The notes beneath the pieces were generated by a model. It was not told the origin of the DNA and searched no databases. It saw only the letters and a program-made list of their open reading frames with translations. Shown here piece by piece: positions 1 through 7,155 of a stretch of DNA of 17,841 bases. The position numbers and the translations under genes were made by a program. Every line of letters begins with the position of its first letter. The stretch's first letter is position 1. This DNA is from Gemmatimonadota bacterium (GTDB taxonomy: Bacteria; Gemmatimonadota; Gemmatimonadetes; Gemmatimonadales; Gemmatimonadaceae): NCBI GenBank assembly GCA_016794735.1, contig JAEUJK010000622.1:1-17841 (forward strand), read 5' to 3'.

Positions 1-112
1 CCTTGAGTCCCCTAAAGGGCCGGGAGAGACGATCCCGTCGATAGGCCGCACGTGGACACGTGGTAACACGTTCCGAGCGCAGCGGTCCTAATCGCCCGTG
101 CGGCTTGACTCA
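1..112 (+). rRNA. rrl: 23S ribosomal RNA, 3' end (partial)
   Basis: The first ~112 bases match the conserved 3' end of bacterial 23S rRNA: a CCCTAAAGGG-type helix, the GTCGATAGGCCG segment, and the terminal GGTCCTAATCG...CGGCTTGACT stretch that corresponds to the E. coli ending. The 5' part lies outside the window. The 3' boundary is set by analogy with E. coli and may be off by a few bases. It is followed by 5S on the same strand, so this is the distal part of an rRNA operon. Confidence 0.95.
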
Positions 113-202
113 CCCCTTTGCAATATCAGCAGAGCTTCGCAAGATCTATCAGGATTCAGTCCACGATCACTCCATTTCCGCTTGTCGTTCCTATTACGAC
201 TC
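113..202 (+). other. 23S-5S internal transcribed spacer
   Basis: About 90 bases separate the 23S end from the first base of 5S helix I. I see no tRNA cloverleaf, no reading frame of note and no strong inverted repeat. It is more AT-rich than the flanking genes, as expected for an rRNA processing spacer. The reading frames that cross it are translations of rRNA and are not genes. Confidence 0.7.
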
Positions 203-318
203 GCTGGCGACCAGAGCGTAGGGGCCACACCCGTTCCCATCCCGAACACGGTAGTTAAGCCCTACAGCGCCGATGGTACTCCGATCGAGAGATCGCGGGA
301 GAGTAGGCCGTCGCCGGC
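203..318 (+). rRNA. rrf: 5S ribosomal RNA
   Basis: This contains the conserved 5S core (CCGTTCCCATCCCGAACACGG, then GTTAAGCCC and CGCCGATGGTACT). Helix I closes the molecule: GCTGGCGA at 203-210 pairs with TCGCCGGC at 311-318, eight pairs including one G-U. The length of about 116 nt is normal. The ends are inferred from helix I and could shift by one to three bases. Confidence 0.95.
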
Positions 319-326
319 ACCCCCTT

Positions 327-364
327 GCGGGCCATTCCTTCGCGGAATGGCCCGCGTTTTTTTT
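327..364 (+). terminator. Intrinsic terminator of the rRNA operon
   Basis: A perfect 12-bp GC-rich stem (GCGGGCCATTCC at 327-338 with GGAATGGCCCGC at 344-355) carries a 5-nt TTCGC loop and is followed by one G and eight consecutive T (357-364). This is a textbook Rho-independent terminator placed 8 bases after 5S. The era start codon lies only 34 bases beyond the T tract. Confidence 0.95.
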
Positions 365-398
365 CCCACCACCCCGTCCCCAAACCCCCATCACCGCC

Positions 399-1256
399 AT
401 GACCCGCTGCGGCGCCGTCGCCATCGTCGGACGCCCAAACGCTGGAAAGTCGACGCTCCTCAACGCCCTCGTCGGCGCCCACCTCGCCATCGTCAGTCCT
501 CGTCCGCAGTCCACGCGCCTGCCGGTCGTCGGGGTCTGCACGCGTGACGAGGCCCAGGCCATCTTCATCGACACACCTGGCCTGCTCGAACCAGGGTACG
601 CGCTCCATCGCGCCATGCGCGAGACCATCCGCGACGCCCTCGCCAACGCCGACGTCATCCTGCACCTCGTCGACTCCACGGCCCCCGATCCCGCAGCCCT
701 CACCACGGCCCTTGCGGAACTCGAGCTCCTTTCGGTGGCACCGCGGATCATCACGGCATGGACCAAGGCGGACATCGCACATCCGGAGACTTCGGACCTC
801 CGCATCGCCAGCAACGCCGGCACCGGACTCGACCTCCTCTGGCATCAGATTCGTGAACGACTCCCGGTCGCCGAGTTCCAGCATCCCGCCGACGACCTGA
901 GCACGCAGCCACTCCGCTTCTTCGTCACCGAGGCCATTCGCGAGGCCGCGTTCGAGCAGCTGCGCGAAGAGATGCCGTACGCGATCCACGCCGAGGTCGA
1001 GGAATTCCGCGAGGCGGCATCCCCGGTGTACATCCGCGTCACGCTGTACGTCGAGCGCGAAAGCCAGAAGGGGATCGTCGTCGGGAAGGGCGGGGCGCAA
1101 TTGCGCTCGCTCGGCATCGCGGCGCGGGCCCGACTGGAACCTCTCGTTGGCGGGCCGGTGTATCTTGACCTCTGGGTAAAGGTCCTCAAGGACTGGCGCC
1201 GCGACGTGGCCACCCTGAGGCGGCTGGGCTTCCTCGTTCCAGACACCGTTCCATGA
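399..1256 (+). CDS. era: GTPase Era
   Basis: Era is an essential GTPase that binds the 3' end of 16S rRNA through its KH domain and helps 30S assembly. The 285-residue product is near the usual ~300. Visible parts are G1 GRPNAGKS (11-18), the switch I region SPRPQSTR (33-40), G3 DTPG (58-61) and a C-terminal KH domain with GKGG (229-232). The G4 motif is TKAD (122-125) rather than the usual NKxD, and the G5 region (about 138-141) is also weak. The ATG at 399 is chosen because it gives the typical Era N-terminus; an in-frame ATG at 273 lies inside 5S rRNA. No Shine-Dalgarno sequence is visible; the upstream stretch is C-rich. The stop overlaps the next start (ATGA at 1253). Expression may depend on readthrough from the rRNA operon or on a promoter hidden in the terminator region (inference). 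Confidence 0.93.
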   Translation: MTRCGAVAIVGRPNAGKSTLLNALVGAHLAIVSPRPQSTRLPVVGVCTRDEAQAIFIDTPGLLEPGYALHRAMRETIRDALANADVILHLVDSTAPDPAALTTALAELELLSVAPRIITAWTKADIAHPETSDLRIASNAGTGLDLLWHQIRERLPVAEFQHPADDLSTQPLRFFVTEAIREAAFEQLREEMPYAIHAEVEEFREAASPVYIRVTLYVERESQKGIVVGKGGAQLRSLGIAARARLEPLVGGPVYLDLWVKVLKDWRRDVATLRRLGFLVPDTVP

Positions 1257-1429
1257 GCGCCATTCCCGCACAATTGCTCCAGCTGCTCGTCTGCCCCCAG
1301 TGTCGCGGCGCGCTCGTGGAGAACACCGCCGAATCGCGGCTCGAATGCCCGTCGTGCCAGCTCGCGTATCCCGTCAGGGACGGGATCCCGATCATGCTCC
1401 GCGATGAAGCGGTTCCGCTGCGTCGTTAA
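1253..1429 (+). CDS. Trm112-like small zinc-ribbon protein (UPF0434/YcaR type)
   Basis: This short gene encodes 58 residues with two Cys pairs, CPQC (14-17) and CPSC (32-35), followed by LAYPVRDGIPIML (38-50). The arrangement is characteristic of the Trm112/UPF0434 family, whose eukaryotic and archaeal members activate methyltransferases. The exact role of the bacterial members is poorly defined, so no partner is assigned. It starts with the ATGA overlap at the era stop and ends inside the next gene, overlapping it by 26 nt, so the three genes are probably translationally coupled. It is easily missed by length cut-offs. The family call is firm; the cellular function is not. Confidence 0.88.
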   Translation: MSAIPAQLLQLLVCPQCRGALVENTAESRLECPSCQLAYPVRDGIPIMLRDEAVPLRR

Positions 1430-2375
1430 GGCCGCAGCGTTGTGCTGGCTGGCGCTCGCTGCGGATGCGCGCGCCCAGGCCAGTTCCGACGCCGCCCTGT
1501 TCCTCCTCCTTCCGGTTGGCGCGCGAGCGGCCTCACTGGGCACGGCGATGGTCGCCCAGCGCGGGAACGGGGACGCCATGTGGTGGAACCCGGCGGGACT
1601 CGCCGCGGTGACCGGGCGCGAGACGTCGCTCAATCATTCGCAGAGCCTCATGGGAACGGGTGACGCGCTCTCCCTGGTCTCGCGCACCCGCGTCGGGGCA
1701 TTCGGGATCGGGGCGAACCTGCTCCAGAACGACGGCGGCGAACTGACTGGGGAAGACACTCTCTCGTCCGGGAACCTCTACCGGCGGAGCATCGCCCTGG
1801 TGGGGTCGTACGGGGTGACCCTGGGCGGCCACCTGCACGTCGGGGCCGCGTGGAAGTACGTGCAGGTCCGTTTTGACTGCTCCGGGGAGTGCCCGCCCAA
1901 TCCCACCGTCCTGTTTTCCACTGCGGCCTTCGACCTCGGGGGGCAGTTCACCGGGCGCCTCTGGAATGTGCCGGTGGTGGTCGGCGTCGCCCTGCGGAAC
2001 GTGGGCACGGGACTCACCCCGGAAGAGGACGGCGCCGATCCGGCGCGGCTGCATGTTGGCGCGTCTGCCCAGTACAAGATTCCGGACCGGCTGACGCAGG
2101 ACGCGGTGGTGTCCGGGACGCTGGACCTGGTGATGGGACGCGCCGACGATCGCCCCCTGCCGCGCGTGGGCGCCGAACTGGCGTGGGCCGACGGCGTTTT
2201 CCTGCGTGGTGGGTACATCGTCGAGGCCATGGACTCGGAGTCGGGAGGTGCCTCGCTCGGGATCGGCTTTCGGGTCCGCCGCCGGCTCCAGGTCGACTTC
2301 AGCCGCAACTTTTCGGGGCTCTCGGCCGATGCCGGGCAGCCACCCGTCCAGCTCGCACTCCGGGTCACCTTCTAG
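1404..2375 (+). CDS. PorV/PorQ-family outer-membrane beta-barrel protein
   Basis: The 323-residue product has an N-terminal signal peptide (basic start, hydrophobic stretch, likely cut after ARA near residue 24). The PorV/PorQ/UPF0164-type opening follows: a run like VGARAASLGTAMVA (37-50), then an AMWWNPAGLA motif (about 58-67). The rest alternates polar and hydrophobic beta-strand segments and ends in LRVTF with a terminal Phe, as barrel proteins do. PorV works in type IX secretion in Bacteroidota. In other phyla these family members are often transport-like barrels of unknown cargo, so a T9SS role is not claimed. It overlaps the upstream zinc-ribbon gene by 26 nt in another frame. The ATG at 1404 is the only start that gives the signal peptide. 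Confidence 0.8.
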   Translation: MKRFRCVVKAAALCWLALAADARAQASSDAALFLLLPVGARAASLGTAMVAQRGNGDAMWWNPAGLAAVTGRETSLNHSQSLMGTGDALSLVSRTRVGAFGIGANLLQNDGGELTGEDTLSSGNLYRRSIALVGSYGVTLGGHLHVGAAWKYVQVRFDCSGECPPNPTVLFSTAAFDLGGQFTGRLWNVPVVVGVALRNVGTGLTPEEDGADPARLHVGASAQYKIPDRLTQDAVVSGTLDLVMGRADDRPLPRVGAELAWADGVFLRGGYIVEAMDSESGGASLGIGFRVRRRLQVDFSRNFSGLSADAGQPPVQLALRVTF

Positions 2376-2556
2376 GGTCGTTTCGGAATGTGACCCTGCC
2401 GGTCGGCGGGCTGTCACGCTCGCCGCTCAGGTTCGTCCACAGCCAGGGGTAGGCTCTGGCCCCTCGGGCAGCCCTTGATGATCCGCCTTCGGAAGGCATC
2501 GCAAGTGGCTGTGCTGAAACAGATTACCTGAGTCGCCTCAACGTTTTTCTCGCGTC
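2376..2556 (+). other. Intergenic region, no gene recognised
   Basis: These 181 bases separate the beta-barrel gene from the GGDEF gene. A weak hairpin (GCCTT/AAGGC around 2484-2496) and a TGAG/CTCA mini-stem followed by a short T run (about 2531-2546) are the only structures I see. Neither is convincing as a terminator. A promoter for 2557 presumably lies here, but no clear -35/-10 pair is visible. Confidence 0.45.
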
Positions 2557-3552
2557 ATGGTGGAACGACACCCGCCAGCCGTCCTGTTCTCGAGGGCCCA
2601 CATCGAACCGCCGACCGCTCTGCTCGAGTGGCTCGAGGCTGCTCGCATTCCGGTGGTGGCCGCAGGGACGCCGGATGAGTTGATGGGTATCGCGTTACGC
2701 GGCCGCCCGAGATTGGCCGTGTTCGACCTGCGCGATGGTGAGCGCGCACTCTCGGCGCTTCGTCGCCTCAAGTCGGACTCGTACACCGGGATCGTTCCCG
2801 CGCTCATGCTCGTCGCGAACGCCAAGGAATTCGAAGTCGCGTTCCAGGCCGGCGCTGACGAGATCCTCATGCGGGCCGACACCGATGCGATCTTCGACCG
2901 GCGGCTCGACATGCTGCTCCGGCGCTCGGACCGCGACGTGTTCGTGCACCCTTCGACGCGACTCCCGGGGACGATTGCGATCGAAGCGGAAATGCAGCGG
3001 CGCCTCGATGCGGGTGAGCGGTTCGCGGCGTGTTATGCCGACCTGGACCACTTCAAGGAGTTCAACGACCGGTACAGCTACTACGACGGCGACCGCGTCA
3101 TCCGGCTGCTCTCGATCCTGTTGCACGACCTCGTGAAGGGGATCTGCGGCGAGCGCGGGTTCGTCGGGCATATTGGTGGCGACGACTTTATCTTCCTCAT
3201 CCCGTCGGACCTCATCGCGGAGACGTGCGGGGAAATCGTGACCACGTTTGACACCTTGATCCCGTACCAGTACTCCGAGCAGGATCGACACGCCGGTTAT
3301 TTCTTCGGCAAGGATCGACGCGGCCAGCTGCATCGCGTGCCGCTGATGACGTTGTCGATCGGTGTGGTGACCACGGAACGTCGGACCCTGACGCGCGCGG
3401 CGCAGATGAGCCACCTGGTGACGGAGATGAAGGGCTACGCCAAGACCTTGTCCGGTTCGGTGTACAGCGTGGATCGACGCGCTGATGGGCCGGCGGAAGG
3501 GAGTCACACGCCGCAGCGCGCACCGCGAGCCATCAGCATTGTCGACGAATGA
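2557..3552 (+). CDS. Response-regulator-like GGDEF-domain protein (degenerate)
   Basis: The 331-residue product has an N-terminal receiver-like fold (about 8-122). The phospho-acceptor position is kept as Asp57 (VFDLRD) and an AFQAGADEI stretch is present, but the usual acidic pair after the first strand is absent (AVLFSRA). A GGDEF domain follows (about 135-300): DLDHFKEFND (162-171) with the nucleotide-contacting Asn170, Asp179 in place, and a signature GGDDF (207-211) rather than GGDEF or GGEEF. The usual GH of the substrate loop is replaced by aromatic residues (YSYYDGD). No RxxD inhibitory site is present five residues upstream. It could be a divergent diguanylate cyclase, a different nucleotide cyclase, or a c-di-GMP or GTP sensor. 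The stop overlaps the next start (ATGA at 3549). Confidence 0.82.
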   Translation: MVERHPPAVLFSRAHIEPPTALLEWLEAARIPVVAAGTPDELMGIALRGRPRLAVFDLRDGERALSALRRLKSDSYTGIVPALMLVANAKEFEVAFQAGADEILMRADTDAIFDRRLDMLLRRSDRDVFVHPSTRLPGTIAIEAEMQRRLDAGERFAACYADLDHFKEFNDRYSYYDGDRVIRLLSILLHDLVKGICGERGFVGHIGGDDFIFLIPSDLIAETCGEIVTTFDTLIPYQYSEQDRHAGYFFGKDRRGQLHRVPLMTLSIGVVTTERRTLTRAAQMSHLVTEMKGYAKTLSGSVYSVDRRADGPAEGSHTPQRAPRAISIVDE

Positions 3553-4373
3553 ACGTTGCGTGTCCGGAGTGCCAGAGCGTCTTTCGCGTTGATCCTTCGC
3601 GCGTGGTTGGAGGGTCGGTTCGCGCGCGGTGCAGTGTGTGTGGTGGGATCATCGCCGTATCGGAGCATGCGCGATGGGGGGACGACTTCCCGGATGCGCG
3701 GCTCGATCCGCCGAAGCGGCGCGAGGCGTCGCCGGAACGATCGGGGCCTGCTCCCTCCGCGCCGGTAAGCGCTCCTGCACCCGTGACGCCGTCGCGCGTG
3801 CCGCCGTTCACTTCGCGGCGCGCGACGCCGGCAGTCGCGGCCCCGGCGGTGTTCCCGGCCACGGCGTTGCGTCCGCCCACGCCGCGGTTTGTGCCGGCAC
3901 TCCCCGCTGCGCCGGCGTCACAGCCCGCGCCGAGTCCTGCGCCAGCCGCCACACCAGCATCCGCCCCAGCCGCTGCGGTGGAGGCTCCAGCGCGCCCGGC
4001 GCCGACGCCCGCTCGAGTGGCTCCGCAGACGCCGGCGATCGAACGACCCACGTCGGTCGCGCCCGCGCCGGTTTCTCCCGCGCCGGCCCAGCCGTCGGCC
4101 CCCAAGCGTCCGATCAACCCGTTCCTCTCGAGTGACCCGAACCAGAAGGCACGCCGTCTCGCGCGCGTCCTGGTCTCCGACATGGTCACCTATCATCCGC
4201 AGAAGCGCGAGGAAGGGCTGCGGAGCGGCACGCTCAAGCAGCAGTTCCGCGACGAGATCCGGAAGAGCTACGAGGAGTACGTCGAGCAGTTGGGTCGCGA
4301 GTTCGCCGAGGCCACCTCGCACTTCCAGGACGCGCTGAACGAGATCCTCGCTGGGGGACAGCGGTTGTTCTAG
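3549..4373 (+). CDS. MJ0042-type zinc-ribbon protein with Pro/Ala-rich linker
   Basis: The 274-residue product starts with an MJ0042-like zinc ribbon: CPEC (5-8) and CSVC (28-31) flanking an FRVDPSRV strand. A low-complexity linker of about 140 residues (45-187), dominated by Pro, Ala, Ser, Thr and Arg, follows. The last 87 residues form a charged helical module beginning NPFLSSDPNQKARRLARV (190-207) and containing LVSDMVTYHP. I recall similar tails on zinc-ribbon proteins of Deltaproteobacteria and Gemmatimonadota, but I cannot confirm this here. No signal peptide or membrane segment is seen, so it is probably cytoplasmic. Its start overlaps the GGDEF gene stop, suggesting a functional pair. 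The biochemical function is unknown. Confidence 0.75.
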   Translation: MNVACPECQSVFRVDPSRVVGGSVRARCSVCGGIIAVSEHARWGDDFPDARLDPPKRREASPERSGPAPSAPVSAPAPVTPSRVPPFTSRRATPAVAAPAVFPATALRPPTPRFVPALPAAPASQPAPSPAPAATPASAPAAAVEAPARPAPTPARVAPQTPAIERPTSVAPAPVSPAPAQPSAPKRPINPFLSSDPNQKARRLARVLVSDMVTYHPQKREEGLRSGTLKQQFRDEIRKSYEEYVEQLGREFAEATSHFQDALNEILAGGQRLF

Positions 4374-4384
4374 CGCGCGGGGTT

Positions 4385-4404
4385 CACCCGGCGATTCCCG
4401 GGTG
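4385..4404 (+). repeat. Inverted repeat downstream of the zinc-ribbon gene
   Basis: A perfect 7-bp stem (CACCCGG at 4385-4391 with CCGGGTG at 4398-4404) carries a 6-nt loop and begins 12 bases after the zinc-ribbon stop codon. No T run follows. It may be a weak terminator. It also lies within a possible promoter spacer: TTCACC at 4383-4388 and TAGCTT at 4406-4411, 17 bases apart. Both readings are tentative. Confidence 0.4.
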
Positions 4405-4437
4405 GTAGCTTGCAGCCAACACGACGAGGCCGAGACG

Positions 4438-4462
4438 GAGCCGTTCCCCGCGGGAGCGGCTC
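4438..4462 (+). repeat. Hairpin in the prfB leader
   Basis: An 11-bp stem (GAGCCGTTCCC at 4438-4448 with GGGAGCGGCTC at 4452-4462, one G-U pair) closes on a 3-nt CGC loop. It ends 29 bases before the prfB ATG and is not followed by a T run, so it looks more like a 5' leader structure than an intrinsic terminator. Its role is unknown. A CGTTAGG motif follows directly at 4466. Confidence 0.5.
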
Positions 4463-4491
4463 TCGCGTTAGGCCCCCCACACGCTGCTCCC

Positions 4492-5623
4492 ATGGCCGAC
4501 GCCGAACGCACCCGCACGCTCGCCGCCTACCTCGAACGCCTCGAGGACCTGCGGAGGTATCTTTGACGTCGACACCCGCCGACAGCGCCTGACCGCGCTG
4601 GAAGAACGGATGTCGATGGCGGGGTTCTGGAACGACCAGGACGCCGCGAAGGTGGTGGTGCAGGAGGTGAAGACGCTGAAGGGCTGGACGGAGCCCTACG
4701 CCTCCCTGCTCGCGCGTGTCGAGAGTGCGCGAGAGCTCGACGACCTGCTCCGCGCCGAGCCCGATGAGGCGATGGTGGCGGAGTTGGAGAGCGAGGTGAA
4801 CGCCATCGAGGGCGACCTGCGCGCCTACGAGCTCAAGTCGCTCTTGCAGGGTCCGGACGACTGGCGCGACGCGCAGATCGAGATTGCCGCGGGTGCCGGC
4901 GGAACCGAGGCCATGGACTGGGCCGAGATGCTCGAGCGCATGTACATCCGCTGGGCGGAGCGCCACGGGTTCAGCGTTGAGGTGCTGGATCGGTCCGAGG
5001 GCGAAGAGGCGGGGATCAAGGGATCGGTCCTCGAGGTGCGCGGCCCGTCGGCGTACGGGTTCCTGCGTCCGGAGACGGGGGTACACCGGCTGGTGCGCAT
5101 TTCGCCGTTTGACTCCAACGCCCGCCGCCACACCAGCTTCGCATCGGTGTTCGTGTACCCGGTGGTGAACGAGGAGATCAACATCGAGATCCGGGACGAG
5201 GACATCAAGATGGACGTGTTCCGGGCCAGCGGGGCGGGTGGGCAGCACGTGAACAAGACCAGCTCCGCGGTGCGCCTGACGCACATCCCGTCGGGGATCG
5301 TGGTGGCGTGCCAGCAGGAGCGCTCGCAGGGAAAGAACCGGGCGACGGCGATGAAGCAGCTGAAGAACCGGCTGTACCAGCTGGAGGTGGAGAAGCAGGC
5401 GGCCGCCAAGGCCAAGCTCGATGCGACGAAGTCCGATGTGTCCTTCGGGAGCCAGATTCGCAGCTACGTTTTCCAGCCCTACACGATGGTCAACGATCTT
5501 CGCACGGAGTTGAAGGTGCCAGACGTCCACCGGGTCATGGATGGTGACCTCGACCAGTTCATCGAGGCGTACCTGAAGCAGTTTGGTGCGGGCGCGGCCG
5601 GGGCCGCGGGAGGTGCCGCATGA
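4492..5623 (+). CDS. prfB: Peptide chain release factor 2 (programmed +1 frameshift)
   Basis: RF2 terminates translation at UGA and UAA. The gene is split: codons 1-24 run from the ATG at 4492 to CTT at 4561-4563 and meet an in-frame TGA (4564-4566). Skipping T4564 continues at 4565 into the main frame to 5623, giving a 376-residue protein. The shifted frame starts DVDTRRQRL and then matches RF2. The stop-recognition tripeptide SPF is at 204-206 and the catalytic GGQ at 249-251, one residue from their E. coli positions. Both segments are needed; a call that starts at the in-frame ATG at 4610 loses about 39 residues. Low RF2 favours the shift, so the gene regulates itself (established mechanism). 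The stop overlaps lysS (ATGA at 5620), and a prfB-lysS pair also occurs in E. coli. Confidence 0.96.
4553..4566 (+). promoter_or_regulatory. prfB programmed +1 ribosomal frameshift site
   Basis: A Shine-Dalgarno-like GGAGG (4553-4557), the three bases TAT, the slippery codon CTT (4561-4563) and TGA followed by C (4564-4567) reproduce the classical RF2 signal, with the same three-base spacing as in E. coli (AGGGGG TAT CTT TGA C). The internal stop is TGA, which RF2 itself reads, so poor termination at this codon signals RF2 shortage. Confidence 0.96.
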
Positions 5624-7155
5624 GCGAGGAACTGAACTTCGTCCTGCAGGCGCGGCGCGAGAAGCTCGCGCAACTCGAGGCGTTAGGCGTCGCCCCGTTC
5701 GCCTACTCGTGGGAATCGACGCACACGACGGCAGAGGCGCTGCGCGCGCTGGCGCCCGACGCGGCCGAGGGCCCTGGCGTGGCCGTGGCCGGGCGCATCG
5801 TCGCGTGGCGGCCGCACGGCAAGACGATCTTCGCCCACGTGGTCGACGCGCACTCGCGCCTCCAGGCCTACTTCCGCCGCGATGAGCTGGGGGATGCGGT
5901 GTGGGCGCAGCTCGCGTTGTACGACATCGGCGACATCATCGGGCTGCGCGGCTCGTTGTTCCGCACGCGCACGGGCGAGACCACCGTGAAGGTGGAATCG
6001 GTCACCATGCTGGCGAAGTCCCTGCGCCCGTTGCCGTACGGCAAGGACGAGATCGTCGATGGCATGGTCGTGCGCCATTCCGGCTTCTCCGATCCCGAGC
6101 AACGCTATCGCCAGCGCTATGCCGACCTCGCCGTGCACGCCGACGTGCGGCGGCGGTTCGTGGCGCGCACGCGGATGGTGAGCGAGATGCGGCGCTGCAT
6201 GGACGAGTTGGGGTACCTCGAGGTGGAGACCCCGGTGCTGCAACCCCTGTACGGCGGCGCCTCGGCGCGCCCGTTCACGACGCATCACCACGCGCTCGAC
6301 ATGCCGCTCTTCCTGCGCATCGCCGACGAGTTGTACCTCAAGCGCCTGGTGGTCGGCGGGCTCGATCGCGTATACGAGATCGGGCACGACTTCCGGAACG
6401 AGGGGATCGACCGGACGCACAATCCGGAATTCACGATGCTCGAGTTCTACGAGGCGTACGCGGACTACACGGTGATGATGGGCCGGGTGGAGCACCTGCT
6501 GGTGCGCGCGTCGGACGCGGTGCGCCGGGTGCTCGGCGCGGACGCCGCGAGCGCCGAGGAGCGCCTGCTGCTTCCCGGGGATAGTGTGGTGGATGTCCCG
6601 ACGTTCCAGCCGCCGTTCCCGCGGATCGAGTGGTTGCCGTCGCTCAATCGCGCTGTGGGAGAGGACGTGCAGGCCATGGATGACGCGACGCTGCGGAACA
6701 GGGCGACCCGCATCGGGGTTCACAAGGTGGAAACCCTGAGCCGGCCCAAGGTGCTGGACGAGATGTTTCAAGCGCTGGTCGAGTCGCACATCGACACCCC
6801 GACGTTCGTGGTCGACTACCCGGTGGAGCTGTCGCCACTGGCGAAGCCCAAGCGCGGCGTGCCGGGACTCACCGAACGGTTCGAGCTGTTCGCGAAGGGG
6901 AAGGAACTGGCGAACGCGTTCAGTGAATTGAACGACCCGATCGACCAGCGGCGGCGCTTCGAGGCGCAGGCGCGGCTCAAGGCCGCGGGCGATGAGGAAG
7001 CGTCCGGCGTCGACGAGGACTACCTGCGGGCGATGGAGTACGGGATGCCGCCGATGGGCGGCGTCGGGATCGGGCTCGATCGCCTCTTCATGTATCTCAG
7101 TGGCGCACAGAACATCCGCGACGTGATCCTCTTTCCCACGATGCGCCCCGAATGA
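5620..7155 (+). CDS. lysS: Lysyl-tRNA synthetase, class II
   Basis: LysRS charges tRNA-Lys with lysine. The 511-residue length fits the bacterial class II enzyme. An N-terminal OB-fold anticodon-binding domain (about 50-150) includes VAVAGRIVAWRPHGKTIFAHV. The catalytic core shows motif 1 (from GYLEVETPVLQP, about 198), motif 2 (RVYEIGHDFRNEGIDRTHNPEF, starting near 250, with the class-defining Arg) and motif 3 (GVGIGLDRLFMYL, about 481-493). The GGASARPF lysine-site stretch after motif 1 is intact. The ATGA overlap with prfB at 5620 fixes the start, and another ATGA at the end couples it to the LolC/E permease. Nothing suggests degeneration. One TTA Leu codon (5683) lies in a CGTTAGG motif. 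Confidence 0.97.
   Translation: MSEELNFVLQARREKLAQLEALGVAPFAYSWESTHTTAEALRALAPDAAEGPGVAVAGRIVAWRPHGKTIFAHVVDAHSRLQAYFRRDELGDAVWAQLALYDIGDIIGLRGSLFRTRTGETTVKVESVTMLAKSLRPLPYGKDEIVDGMVVRHSGFSDPEQRYRQRYADLAVHADVRRRFVARTRMVSEMRRCMDELGYLEVETPVLQPLYGGASARPFTTHHHALDMPLFLRIADELYLKRLVVGGLDRVYEIGHDFRNEGIDRTHNPEFTMLEFYEAYADYTVMMGRVEHLLVRASDAVRRVLGADAASAEERLLLPGDSVVDVPTFQPPFPRIEWLPSLNRAVGEDVQAMDDATLRNRATRIGVHKVETLSRPKVLDEMFQALVESHIDTPTFVVDYPVELSPLAKPKRGVPGLTERFELFAKGKELANAFSELNDPIDQRRRFEAQARLKAAGDEEASGVDEDYLRAMEYGMPPMGGVGIGLDRLFMYLSGAQNIRDVILFPTMRPE

Noticed and set aside
113..202. Possible tRNA in the 23S-5S spacer
   Set aside because: No cloverleaf, T-loop (GTTCGA-type) or acceptor stem can be built.
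273..398. In-frame upstream extension of era
   Set aside because: The extension begins inside 5S rRNA and would translate the terminator; the ATG at 399 gives the normal Era N-terminus.
98..547. A + strand frame spanning the 23S end, spacer, 5S and era start
   Set aside because: It translates rRNA and the terminator, and its end is an out-of-frame reading of era.
255..1271. A 338-codon minus-strand frame opposite era, running into 5S
   Set aside because: It overlaps both era and the 5S rRNA antisense and shows no family motif.
4032..4110. Possible tandem repeat in the zinc-ribbon linker
   Set aside because: The Pro/Ala-rich sequence is low-complexity but has no constant period; it looks like a flexible linker and not an ordered repeat array.
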